DNA of 64,000 bases. Source: Astropecten irregularis. Its lineage: Eukaryota > Echinodermata > Asteroidea > Paxillosida > Astropectinidae. The position numbers and the translations under genes are program-made. Below are positions 14,301 to 27,357 of the stretch, piece after piece (position 1 is the first letter of the stretch; each line of letters opens with the position of its first letter). The DNA is taken from positions 13,226,931 to 13,290,930 of the forward strand of contig OZ020255.1 in the NCBI GenBank assembly GCA_963971285.1, read 5' to 3'. The notes beneath the pieces are model-generated. The model ran no database searches. It was not told where the DNA came from and saw only the letters and a program-made list of their open reading frames with translations.

Positions 14301-17300
14301 TCAAAGATCGTGTTCAAAATAAAGAATTAGACTACGTACTGCCATAAATAATACACATACAGTGTAAACCGGTATTGCATGATATGTAAAACATTACAGA
14401 TTTCGCTATGCAGGTCGAATTCAGGCTCAAAAATTCAGATATATGATCTAGACTGAAAATAAAAAGACACGTGTAATGTTGTTTTTCCTGAATTTGCCCC
14501 AGAAATGAGCGGGTAGATTTCAAAGATCGTGTTCAAAATAAAGAATTAGACTACGTACTGTCATATATAATACACATACAGTGTAGAACGTCATAACGTA
14601 ATTTATAAAACATTGCAGATTTCGCTAAGCAGGGTGACTTCAGGTTCAAAAATTCAGATATATGATCTACACTGAAATTAAAAAGACACGTGTAATTTTG
14701 TTTTTCCTGAATATTCCCCAGAAATGAGCAGTCAGTTTTCAAAGATCGGGTTCAAAATATAGGATGAGACTGCGTGCTGCCATATTATAATACACATACA
14801 GTGTAGCAGGTCATAACGTGATTTATATAACATAGCAGATTTCGCTAAGCAGGGCGACTTCAGGTTCAAAAATTCAGATATATGATCTACACTGAAAATA
14901 AAAAGACACGTGTAATTTTGTTTTTCATGAATTTTCCCCAGAAATGAGCAGGCAGCTTTCAAAGATCGGGTTCAAAATAAAGGATTAGACTGCGTGCTGC
15001 CATATTATAATACACATACAGTGTAGCACGTCATAACGTGATTCATAAAACATTGCAGATTTCGCTAAGCAGGGCGACTTCAGGTTCAAAAATTCAGATA
15101 TATGATCTGCACTGAAAATAAAAAGACACGTGTAATTTTGTTTTTCCTGAATTTTCCCCAGAAATGTCCAGGCAGTTTTCAAAGATCGGGTTCAAAATAT
15201 AGGATTAGACTGCGTGCTGCCATATTATATTACACATACAGTGTAGCACGTCATAACGTCATTTATATAACATAGCAGACTTCGCTAAGCAGGGCGACTT
15301 CAGGTTCAAAAATTTCAGATATATGATCTAGACTGAAAATAAAAAGACACGTGTTATTTTGCTTTTCCTGAGCTTGACCCAGAAATGAGCAGGCAGATTT
15401 CAAAGATCGTGTTCAAAATATAGGATTGGACAGCGCGCTGTCATATATAATACACATACAGTGTAGAACGTCATAACATGATATATAAATCATTGCAGAT
15501 TTCTCTATGCAGGGCGACTTCAGGTTCATAAATTCAGATATATGATCTAGACTGAAAATAAAAAGACACGTGTAATTTTGTTTTTCCTGAGTTTGACCCA
15601 GAAATGAGCAGGCAGATTTCAAAGATCGTGTTCAAAATATAGGATTGGACAGCGCGCTGTCATATATAATACACATACAGTGTAGAACGTCATAACATGA
15701 TATATAAATCATTGCAGATTTCGCTATGCAGGGCGACTTCAGGTTCATAAATTCAGATATATGATCTAGACTGAAAATAAAAAGACACGTGTAATTTTGT
15801 TTTTCCTGAGTTTGACCCAGAAATGAGCGGGCAGATTTCAAAGATCGTGTTCAAAATAAAGAATTAGACTACGTACTGCCATAAATAATACACATACAGT
15901 GTAAACCGGTATTGCATGATATGTAAAACATTACAGATTTCGCTATGCAGGTCGAATTCAGGCTCAAAAATTCAGATATAAGATCTAGACTGAAAATAAA
16001 AAGACACGTGTAATGTTGTTTTTCCTGAATTTGCCCCAGAAATGAGCGGGCAGATTTCAAAGATCGTGTTCAAAATAAAGAATTAGACTACGTACTGTCA
16101 TATATAATACACATACAGTGTAGCAGGTCATAACGTGATTTATATAACATAGCAGATTTCGCTAAGCAGGGCGACTTCAGGTTCAAAAATTCAGATATAT
16201 GATCTACACTGAAAATAAAAAGACACGTGTAATTTTGTTTTTCCTGAATTTTCCCCAGAAATGAGCAGGCAGCTTTCAAAGATCGGGTTCAAAATAAAGG
16301 ATTAGACTGCGTGCTGCCATATTATAATACACATACAGTGTAGCACGTCATAACGTGATTTATAAAACATTGCAGATTTCGCTAAGCAGGGCGACTTCAG
16401 GTTCAAAAATTCAGATATATGATCTGCACTGAAAATAAAAAGACACGTGTAATTTTGTTTTTCCTGAATTTTCCCCAGAAATGTGCAGGCATTTTTCAAA
16501 GATCGGGTTCAAAATATAGGATTAGACTGCGTGCTGCCATATTATATTACACATACAGTGTAGCACGTCATAACGTCATTTATATAACATAGCAGACTTC
16601 GCTAAGCAGGGCGACTTCAGGTTCAAAAATTTCAGATATATGATCTAGACTGAAAATAAAAAGACACGTGTTATTTTGCTTTTCCTGAGCTTGACCCAGA
16701 AATGAGCAGGCAGATTTCAAAGATCGTGTTCAAAATATAGGATTGGACAGCGCGCTGTCATATATAATACACATACAGTGTAGAACGTCATAACATGATA
16801 TATAAATCATTGCAGATTTCGCTATGCAGGGCGACTTCAGGTTCATAAATTCAGATATATGATCTAGACTGAAAATAAAAAGACACGTGTAATTTTGTTT
16901 TTCCTGAGTTTGACCTAGAAATGAGCAGGCAGATTTCAAAGATCGTGTTAAAAATATAGGATTTGACAGCGCGCTGTCATATGTAATACAAATACAGTGT
17001 AGAACGTCATAACATGATATATAAATCATTGCAGATTTCGCTATGCAGGGCGACTTCAGGTTCATAAATTCAGATATATGATCTAGACTGAAAATAAAAA
17101 GACACGTGTAATTTTGTTTTGCCTGAGTTTGACCCAGAAATGAGCGGGCAGATTTCAAAGATCGTGTTCAAAATAAAGAATTAGACTACGTACTGCCATA
17201 AATAATACACATACAGTGTAAACCGGTATTGCATGATATGTAAAACATTACAGATTTCGCTATGCAGGTCGAATTCAGGCTCAAAAATTCAGATATATGA

Positions 17301-18266
17301 TCTAGACTGAAAATAAAAAGACACGTGTAATGTTGTTTTTCCTGAATTTGCCCCAGAAATGAGCGGGTAGATTTCAAAGATCGTGTTCAAAATAAAGAAT
17401 TAGACTACGTACTGTCATATATAATACACATACAGTGTAGAACGTCATAACGTAATTTATAAAACATTGCAGATTTCGCTAAGCAGGGTGACTTCAGGTT
17501 CAAAAATTCAGATATATGATCTACACTGAAATTAAAAAGACACGTGTAATTTTGTTTTTCCTGAATATTCCCCAGAAATGAGCAGTCAGTTTTCAAAGAT
17601 CGGGTTCAAAATATAGGATGAGACTGCGTGCTGCCATATTATAATACACATACAGTGTAGCAGGTCATAACGTGATTTATATAACATAGCAGATTTCGCT
17701 AAGCAGGGCGACTTCAGGTTCAAAAATTCAGATATATGATCTACACTGAAAATAAAAAGACACGTGTAATTTTGTTTTTCATGAATTTTCCCCAGAAATG
17801 AGCAGGCAGCTTTCAAAGATCGGGTTCAAAATAAAGGATTAGACTGCGTGCTGCCATATTATAATACACATACAGTGTAGCACGTCATAACGTGATTCAT
17901 AAAACATTGCAGATTTCGCTAAGCAGGGCGACTTCAGGTTCAAAAATTCAGATATATGATCTGCACTGAAAATAAAAAGACACGTGTAATTTTGTTTTTC
18001 CTGAATTTTCCCCAGAAATGTCCAGGCAGTTTTCAAAGATCGGGTTCAAAATATAGGATTAGACTGCGTGCTGCCATATTATATTACACATACAGTGTAG
18101 CACGTCATAACGTCATTTATATAACATAGCAGACTTCGCTAAGCAGGGCGACTTCAGGTTCAAAAATTTCAGATATATGATCTAGACTGAAAATAAAAAG
18201 ACACGTGTTATTTTGCTTTTCCTGAGCTTGACCCAGAAATGAGCAGGCAGATTTCAAAGATCGTGT
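12559..18266. repeat. Higher-order block, 2854-bp period, two tandem copies
   Basis: Thirteen monomers (12559-15412) are repeated as 15413-18266. The private variant GATATAAGATCTAG occurs at 13121 and 15975, exactly 2854 bp apart. The private TTTTTCATGAATTTTCC and AAATGTCCAGGCAG variants also occur once per copy. Near-identity over the whole length points to a recent duplication by unequal exchange. Confidence 0.88.
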
Positions 18267-18698
18267 TCAAAATATAGGATTGGACAGCGCGCTGTCATAT
18301 ATAATACACATACAGTGTAGAACGTCATAACATGATATATAAATCATTGCAGATTTCGCTATGCAGGGCGACTTCAGGTTCATAAATTCAGATATATGAT
18401 CTAGACTGAAAATAAAAAGACACGTGTTATTTTGCTTTTCCTGAGTTTGACCCAGAACTGAGCAGGCAGATTTCAAAGATCGTGTTCAAAATATAGGATT
18501 GGACAGCGCGCTGTCATATATAATACACATACAGTGTAGAACGTCATAACATGATATATAAATCATTGCAGATTTCGCTATGCAGGGCGACTTCAGGTTC
18601 ATAAATTCAGATACATGATCTAGACTGAAAATAAAAAGACACGTGTAATTTTGTTTTTCCTGAGTTTGACCCAGAAATGAGCAGGCAGATTTCAAAGA

Positions 18699-19068
18699 AA
18701 TCGTAACGCGCTTTAGCCATGAGCCCGTGTACAAAACATATTACGAAGGCTGGGAACATGACCATATGTCACTGACTATGCCAGACGACTGGCTCATGCC
18801 ACGCTTATAGGCAAGCCCGTAGAACCTGCGTGGACAAAGATGAATTGTGACATGAAATGGTCTTTGATTATGTTTGTCATAGTCAGCAAGATACGGTCTA
18901 GTTCCCACCTTCGTGCATATGTTTGTGCAGGGGACAATTTCTAAAGCGCATGGGGATTTTGTTTAAGTCCACGAAGGTGCAGACCATTAAATAATTTCAA
19001 ATCTCGACTCCCATGCAAAATGTTCCATTAAAAATAATAACAAAACACTCACAGGTTTCTGAGGCAAT
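18699..19068. repeat. 370-bp non-satellite insert, copy 1
   Basis: Sequence unrelated to the satellite begins after TTCAAAGA and ends before CAGAAATGAGCAGG. The 27 bp immediately left (18672-18698) and right (19069-19095) are identical, so the insert sits between direct copies of the same satellite segment. It holds two internal inverted repeats: CTGACTATG against CATAGTCAG, and CACCTTCGTGCA against a copy inside TCCACGAAGGTGCAG. I see no long ORF, transposase or tRNA-like box. It could be a non-autonomous element or captured flanking DNA. Confidence 0.9.
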
Positions 19069-21091
19069 CAGAAATGAGCAGGCAGATTTCAAAGATCGTG
19101 TTCAAAATATAGGATTGGACAGCCCGCTGCCATATATAATGCACATACAGTGTAGAACGTCATAACATGATATATAAATCATTGCAGATTTCGCTATGCA
19201 GGGCGACTTCAGGTTCAAAAATTCAGATATATGATCTAGACTGAAAATAAAAAGACACGTGTAATTTGTTTTTCCTGAGTTTGACCCAGAAATGAGCAGG
19301 CAGATTTCAAAGATAGTGTTCAAAATATAGAATTGGACAGCGGGCTGCCATATATAACACACATACAGTGTAAACCGGTATTGCATGATATGTAAAACAT
19401 TACAGATTTCGCTATGCAGGTCGAATTCAGGCTCAAAAATTCAGATATATGATCTAGACTGAAAATAAAAAGACACGTGTAATGTTGCTTTTCCTGAATT
19501 TGCCCCAGAAATGAGCGGGCAGATTTCAAAGATCGTGTTCAAAATAAAGAATTAGACTACGTACTGTCATATATAATACACATACAGTGTAGAACGTCAT
19601 AACATAATTTATAAAACATTGCAGATTTCGCTAAGCAGGGTGACTTCAGGTTCAAAAATTCAGATATATGATCTACACTGAAATTAAAAAGACACGTGTA
19701 ATTTTGTTTTTCCGGAATATTCCCCAGAAATGAGCAGTCAGTTTTCAAAGATCGGGTTCAAAATATAGGATTGGACAGCGGGCTGCCATATATAACACAC
19801 ATACAGTGTAAACCGGTATTGCATGATATGTAAAACATTACAGATTTCGCTATGCAGGTCGAATTCAGGCTCAAAAATTCAGATATATGATCTAGACTGA
19901 AAATAAAAAGACACGTGTAATTTTGTTTTTCCTGAATTTGCCCCAGAAATGAGCAGGAAGATTTCAAAGATCGGGTTCAAAATATAGGATGAGACTGCGT
20001 GCTGTCATATATAATACACATACAGTGTAGAACGTCATAACATGATATATAAATCATTGCAGATTTCGCTATGCAGGGCGACTTCAGGTTCATAAATTCA
20101 GATATATGATCTAGACTGAAAATAAAAAGACACGTGTAATTTTGTTTTTCCTGAGTTTGACCCAGAAATGAGCGGGCAGATTTCAAAGATCGTGTTCAAA
20201 ATAAAGAATTAGACTACGTACTGCCATAAATAATACACATACAGTGTAAACCGGTATTGCATGATATGTAAAACATTACAGATTTCGCTATGCAGGTCGA
20301 ATTCAGGCTCAAAAATTCAGATATATGATCTAGACTGAAAATAAAAAGACACGTGTAATGTTGTTTTTCCTGAATTTGCCCCAGAAATGAGCGGGTAGAT
20401 TTCAAAGATCGTGTTCAAAATAAAGAATTAGACTACGTACTGTCATATATAATACACATACAGTGTAGAACGTCATAACGTAATTTATAAAACATTGCAG
20501 ATTTCGCTAAGCAGGGTGACTTCAGGTTCAAAAATTCAGATATATGATCTACACTGAAATTAAAAAGACACGTGTAATTTTGTTTTTCCTGAATATTCCC
20601 CAGAAATGAGCAGTCAGTTTTCAAAGATCGGGTTCAAAATATAGGATGAGACTGCGTGCTGCCATATTATAATACACATACAGTGTAGCAGGTCATAACG
20701 TGATTTATATAACATAGCAGATTTCGCTAAGCAGGGCGACTTCAGGTTCAAAAATTCAGATATATGATCTACACTGAAAATAAAAAGACACGTGTAATTT
20801 TGTTTTTCATGAATTTTCCCCAGAAATGAGCAGGCAGCTTTCAAAGATCGGGTTCAAAATAAAGGATTAGACTGCGTGCTGCCATATTATAATACACATA
20901 CAGTGTAGCACGTCATAACGTGATTTATAAAACATTGCAGATTTCGCTAAGCAGGGCGACTTCAGGTTCAAAAATTCAGATATATGATCTGCACTGAAAA
21001 TAAAAAGACACGTGTAATTTTGTTTTTCCTGAATTTGACCCAGAAATGAGCGGGCAGATTTCAAAGATCGTGTTCAAAATAAAGAATTAGA

Positions 21092-24000
21092 CTACGTACT
21101 GCCATAAATAATACACATACAGTGTAAACCGGTATTGCATGATATGTAAAACATTACAGATTTCGCTATGCAGGTCGAATTCAGGCTCAAAAATTCAGAT
21201 ATATGATCTAGACTGAAAATAAAAAGACACGTGTAATGTTGTTTTTCCTGAATTTGCCCCAGAAATGAGCGGGTAGATTTCAAAGATCGTGTTCAAAATA
21301 AAGAATTAGACTACGTACTGTCATATATAATACACATACAGTGTAGAACGTCATAACGTAATTTATAAAACATTGCAGATTTCGCTAAGCAGGGTGACTT
21401 CAGGTTCAAAAATTCAGATATATGATCTACACTGAAATTAAAAAGACACGTGTAATTTTGTTTTTCCTGAATATTCCCCAGAAATGAGCAGTCAGTTTTC
21501 AAAGATCGGGTTCAAAATATAGGATGAGACTGCGTGCTGCCATATTATAATACACATACAGTGTAGCAGGTCATAACGTGATTTATATAACATAGCAGAT
21601 TTCGCTAAGCAGGGCGACTTCAGGTTCAAAAATTCAGATATATGATCTACACTGAAAATAAAAAGACACGTGTAATTTTGTTTTTCATGAATTTTCCCCA
21701 GAAATGAGCAGGCAGCTTTCAAAGATCGGGTTCAAAATAAAGGATTAGACTGCGTGCTGCCATATTATAATACACATACAGTGTAGCACGTCATAACGTG
21801 ATTTATAAAACATTGCAGATTTCGCTAAGCAGGGCGACTTCAGGTTCAAAAATTCAGATATATGATCTGCACTGAAAATAAAAAGACACGTGTAATTTTG
21901 TTTTTCCTGAATTTTCCCCAGAAATGTCCAGGCAGTTTTCAAAGATCGGGTTCAAAATATAGGATTAGACTGCGTGCTGCCATATTATATTACACATACA
22001 GTGTAGCACGTCATAACGTCATTTATATAACATAGCAGACTTCGCTAAGCAGGGCGACTTCAGGTTCAAAAATTTCAGATATATGATCTAGACTGAAAAT
22101 AAAAAGACACGTGTTATTTTGCTTTTCCTGAGCTTGACCCAGAAATGAGCAGGCAGATTTCAAAGATCGTGTTCAAAATATAGGATTGGACAGCGCGCTG
22201 TCATATATAATACACATACAGTGTAGAACGTCATAACATGATATATAAATCATTGCAGATTTCGCTATGCAGGGCGACTTCAGGTTCATAAATTCAGATA
22301 TATGATCTAGACTGAAAATAAAAAGACACGTGTTATTTTGCTTTTCCTGAGTTTGACCCAGAACTGAGCAGGCAGATTTCAAAGATCGTGTTCAAAATAT
22401 AGGATTGGACAGCGCGCTGTCATATATAATACACATACAGTGTAGAACGTCATAACATGATATATAAATCATTGCAGATTTCGCTATGCAGGGCGACTTC
22501 AGGTTCATAAATTCAGATACATGATCTAGACTGAAAATAAAAAGACACGTGTAATTTGTTTTTCCTGAGTTTGACCCAGAAATGAGCAGGCAGATTTCAA
22601 AGATCGTGTTCAAAATATAGAATTGGACAGCGGGCTGCCATATATAACACACATTCAGTGTAAACCGGTATTGCATGATATGTAAAACATTACAGATTTC
22701 GCTATGCAGGTCGAATTCAGGCTCAAAAATTCAGATATATGATCTAGACTGAAAATAAAAAGACACGTGTAATGTTGCTTTTCCTGAATTTGCCCCAGAA
22801 ATGAGCGGGCAGATTTCAAAGATCGTGTTCAAAATAAAGAATTAGACTACGTACTGTCATATATAATACACATACAGTGTAGAACGTCATAACATAATTT
22901 ATAAAACATTGCAGATTTCGCTAAGCAGGGTGACTTCAGGTTCAAAAATTCAGATATATGATCTACACTGAAATTAAAAAGACACGTGTAATTTTGTTTT
23001 TCCGGAATATTCCCCAGAAATGAGCAGTCAGTTTTCAAAGATCGGGTTCAAAATATAGGATTGGACAGCGGGCTGCCATATATAACACACATACAGTGTA
23101 AACCGGTATTGCATGATATGTAAAACATTACAGATTTCGCTATGCAGGTCGAATTCAGGCTCAAAAATTCAGATATATGATCTAGACTGAAAATAAAAAG
23201 ACACGTGTAATTTTGTTTTTCCTGAATTTGCCCCAGAAATGAGCAAGAAGATTTCAAAGATCGGGTTCAAAATATAGGATGAGACTGCGTGCTGTCATAT
23301 ATAATACACATACAGTGTAGAACGTCATAACATGATATATAAATCATTGCAGATTTCGCTATGCAGGGCGACTTCAGGTTCATAAATTCAGATATATGAT
23401 CTAGACTGAAAATAAAAAGACACGTGTAATTTTGTTTTTCCTGAGTTTGACCCAGAAATGAGCGGGCAGATTTCAAAGATCGTGTTCAAAATAAAGAATT
23501 AGACTACGTACTGCCATAAATAATACACATACAGTGTAAACCGGTATTGCATGATATGTAAAACATTACAGATTTCGCTATGCAGGTCGAATTCAGGCTC
23601 AAAAATTCAGATATATGATCTAGACTGAAAATAAAAAGACACGTGTAATGTTGTTTTTCCTGAATTTGCCCCAGAAATGAGCGGGTAGATTTCAAAGATC
23701 GTGTTCAAAATAAAGAATTAGACTACGTACTGTCATATATAATACACATACAGTGTAGAACGTCATAACGTAATTTATAAAACATTGCAGATTTCGCTAA
23801 GCAGGGTGACTTCAGGTTCAAAAATTCAGATATATGATCTACACTGAAATTAAAAAGACACGTGTAATTTTGTTTTTCCTGAATATTCCCCAGAAATGAG
23901 CAGTCAGTTTTCAAAGATCGGGTTCAAAATATAGGATGAGACTGCGTGCTGCCATATTATAATACACATACAGTGTAGCAGGTCATAACGTGATTTATAT

Positions 24001-25915
24001 AACATAGCAGATTTCGCTAAGCAGGGCGACTTCAGGTTCAAAAATTCAGATATATGATCTACACTGAAAATAAAAAGACACGTGTAATTTTGTTTTTCAT
24101 GAATTTTCCCCAGAAATGAGCAGGCAGCTTTCAAAGATCGGGTTCAAAATAAAGGATTAGACTGCGTGCTGCCATATTATAATACACATACAGTGTAGCA
24201 CGTCATAACGTGATTTATAAAACATTGCAGATTTCGCTAAGCAGGGCGACTTCAGGTTCAAAAATTCAGATATATGATCTGCACTGAAAATAAAAAGACA
24301 CGTGTAATTTTGTTTTTCCTGAATTTTCCCCAGAAATGTCCAGGCAGTTTTCAAAGATCGGGTTCAAAATATAGGATTAGACTGCGTGCTGCCATATTAT
24401 ATTACACATACAGTGTAGCACGTCATAACGTCATTTATATAACATAGCAGACTTCGCTAAGCAGGGCGACTTCAGGTTCAAAAATTTCAGATATATGATC
24501 TAGACTGAAAATAAAAAGACACGTGTTATTTTGCTTTTCCTGAGCTTGACCCAGAAATGAGCAGGCAGATTTCAAAGATCGTGTTCAAAATATAGGATTG
24601 GACAGCGCGCTGTCATATATAATACACATACAGTGTAGAACGTCATAACATGATATATAAATCATTGCAGATTTCGCTATGCAGGGCGACTTCAGGTTCA
24701 TAAATTCAGATATATGATCTAGACTGAAAATAAAAAGACACGTGTTATTTTGCTTTTCCTGAGTTTGACCCAGAACTGAGCAGGCAGATTTCAAAGATCG
24801 TGTTCAAAATATAGGATTGGACAGCGCGCTGTCATATATAATACACATACAGTGTAGAACGTCATAACATGATATATAAATCATTGCAGATTTCGCTATG
24901 CAGGGCGACTTCAGGTTCATAAATTCAGATACATGATCTAGACTGAAAATAAAAAGACACGTGTAATTTGTTTTTCCTGAGTTTGACCCAGAAATGAGCA
25001 GGCAGATTTCAAAGATCGTGTTCAAAATATAGAATTGGACAGCGGGCTGCCATATATAACACACATTCAGTGTAAACCGGTATTGCATGATATGTAAAAC
25101 ATTACAGATTTCGCTATGCAGGTCGAATTCAGGCTCAAAAATTCAGATATATGATCTAGACTGAAAATAAAAAGACACGTGTAATGTTGCTTTTCCTGAA
25201 TTTGCCCCAGAAATGAGCGGGCAGATTTCAAAGATCGTGTTCAAAATAAAGAATTAGACTACGTACTGTCATATATAATACACATACAGTGTAGAACGTC
25301 ATAACATAATTTATAAAACATTGCAGATTTCGCTAAGCAGGGTGACTTCAGGTTCAAAAATTCAGATATATGATCTACACTGAAATTAAAAAGACACGTG
25401 TAATTTTGTTTTTCCGGAATATTCCCCAGAAATGAGCAGTCAGTTTTCAAAGATCGGGTTCAAAATATAGGATTGGACAGCGGGCTGCCATATATAACAC
25501 ACATACAGTGTAAACCGGTATTGCATGATATGTAAAACATTACAGATTTCGCTATGCAGGTCGAATTCAGGCTCAAAAATTCAGATATATGATCTAGACT
25601 GAAAATAAAAAGACACGTGTAATTTTGTTTTTCCTGAATTTGCCCCAGAAATGAGCAGGAAGATTTCAAAGATCGGGTTCAAAATATAGGATGAGACTGC
25701 GTGCTGTCATATATAATACACATACAGTGTAGAACGTCATAACATGATATATAAATCATTGCAGATTTCGCTATGCAGGGCGACTTCAGGTTCATAAATT
25801 CAGATATATGATCTAGACTGAAAATAAAAAGACACGTGTAATTTTGTTTTTCCTGAGTTTGACCCAGAAATGAGCGGGCAGATTTCAAAGATCGTGTTCA
25901 AAATAAAGAATTAGA
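21092..25915. repeat. Higher-order block, 2412-bp period, two tandem copies
   Basis: Eleven monomers from 21092 to 23503 are repeated as 23504-25915. The private GATACATGAT variant lies at 22516 and 24928, exactly 2412 bp apart. The copies are almost identical; one visible difference is GAGCAAGAAG near 23240 against GAGCAGGAAG near 25650. A shorter 878-bp (four-monomer) offset links 20433 with 21311 just upstream. Confidence 0.88.
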
Positions 25916-26987
25916 CTACGTACTGCCATAAATAATACACATACAGTGTAAACCGGTATTGCATGATATGTAAAACATTACAGATTTCGCTATGCAGGTC
26001 GAATTCAGGCTCAAAAATTCAGATATATGATCTAGACTGAAAATAAAAAGACACGTGTAATTTTGTTTTTCCTGAGTTTGACCTAGAAATGAGCAGGCAG
26101 ATTTCAAAGATCGTGTTCAAAATAAAGGATTTGACAGCGCGCTGTCATATGTAATACAAATACAGTGTAGAACGTCATAACATGATATATAAATCATTGC
26201 AGATTTCGCTATGCAGGGCGACTTCAGGTTCATAAATTCAGATATATGATCTAGACTGAAAATAAAAAGACACGTGTAATTTTGTTTTTCCTGAGTTTGA
26301 CCCAGAAATGAGCGGGCAGATTTCAAAGATCGTGTTCAAAATAAAGAATTAGACTACGTACTGCCATAAATAATACACATACAGTGTAAACCGGTATTGC
26401 ATGATATGTAAAACATTACAGATTTCGCTATGCAGGTCGAATTCAGGCTCAAAAATTCAGATATATGATCTAGACTGAAAATAAAAAGACACGTGTAATG
26501 TTGTTTTTCCTGAATTTGCCCCAGAAATGAGCGGGCAGATTTCAAAGATCGTGTTCAAAATAAAGAATTAGACTACGTACTGTCATATATAATACACATA
26601 CAGTGTAGAACGTCATAACGTAATTTATAAAACATTGCAGATTTCGCTAAGCAGGGTGACTTCAGGTTCGAAAATTTCAGATATATGATCTAGACTGAAA
26701 ATAAAAAGACACGTGTTATTTTGCTTTTCCTGAGTTTGACCCAGAAATGAGCAGGCAGATTTCAAAGATCGTGTTCAAAATATAGGATTGGACAGCGCGC
26801 TGTCATATATAATACACATACAGTGTAGAACGTCATAACATGATATATAAATCATTGCAGATTTCGCTATGCAGGGCGACTTCAGGTTCATAAATTCAGA
26901 TACATGATCTAGACTGAAAATAAAAAGACACGTGTAATTTTGTTTTTCCTGAGTTTGACCCAGAAATGAGCAGGCAGATTTCAAAGA

Positions 26988-27357
26988 AATCGTAACGCGC
27001 TTTAGCCATGAGCCCGTGTACAAAACATATTACGAAGGCTGGGAACATGACCATATGTCACTGACTATGCCAGACGACTGGCTCATGCCACGCTTATAGG
27101 CAAGCCCGTAGAACCTGCGTGGACAAAAATGAATTGTGACATGAAATGGTCTTTGATTATGTTTGTCATAGTCAGCAAGATACGGTCTAGTTCCCACCTT
27201 CGTGCATATGTTTGTGCAGGGGACAATTTCTAAAGCGCAGGGGGATTTTGTTTTAGTCCACGAAGGTGCAGACCACTAAATAATTTCAAATCTCGACTCC
27301 CATGCAAAATGTTCCACTAAAAATAATAACAAAACACTCACAGGTTTCTGAGGCAAT
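26988..27357. repeat. 370-bp insert, copy 2
   Basis: Same length and boundaries as the copy at 18699, with a handful of substitutions such as GCGCAGGGGGATT for GCGCATGGGGATT. It is again flanked by the same 27-bp satellite segment, here with one change (GAGAAGGCAG) on the right side. Confidence 0.9.
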
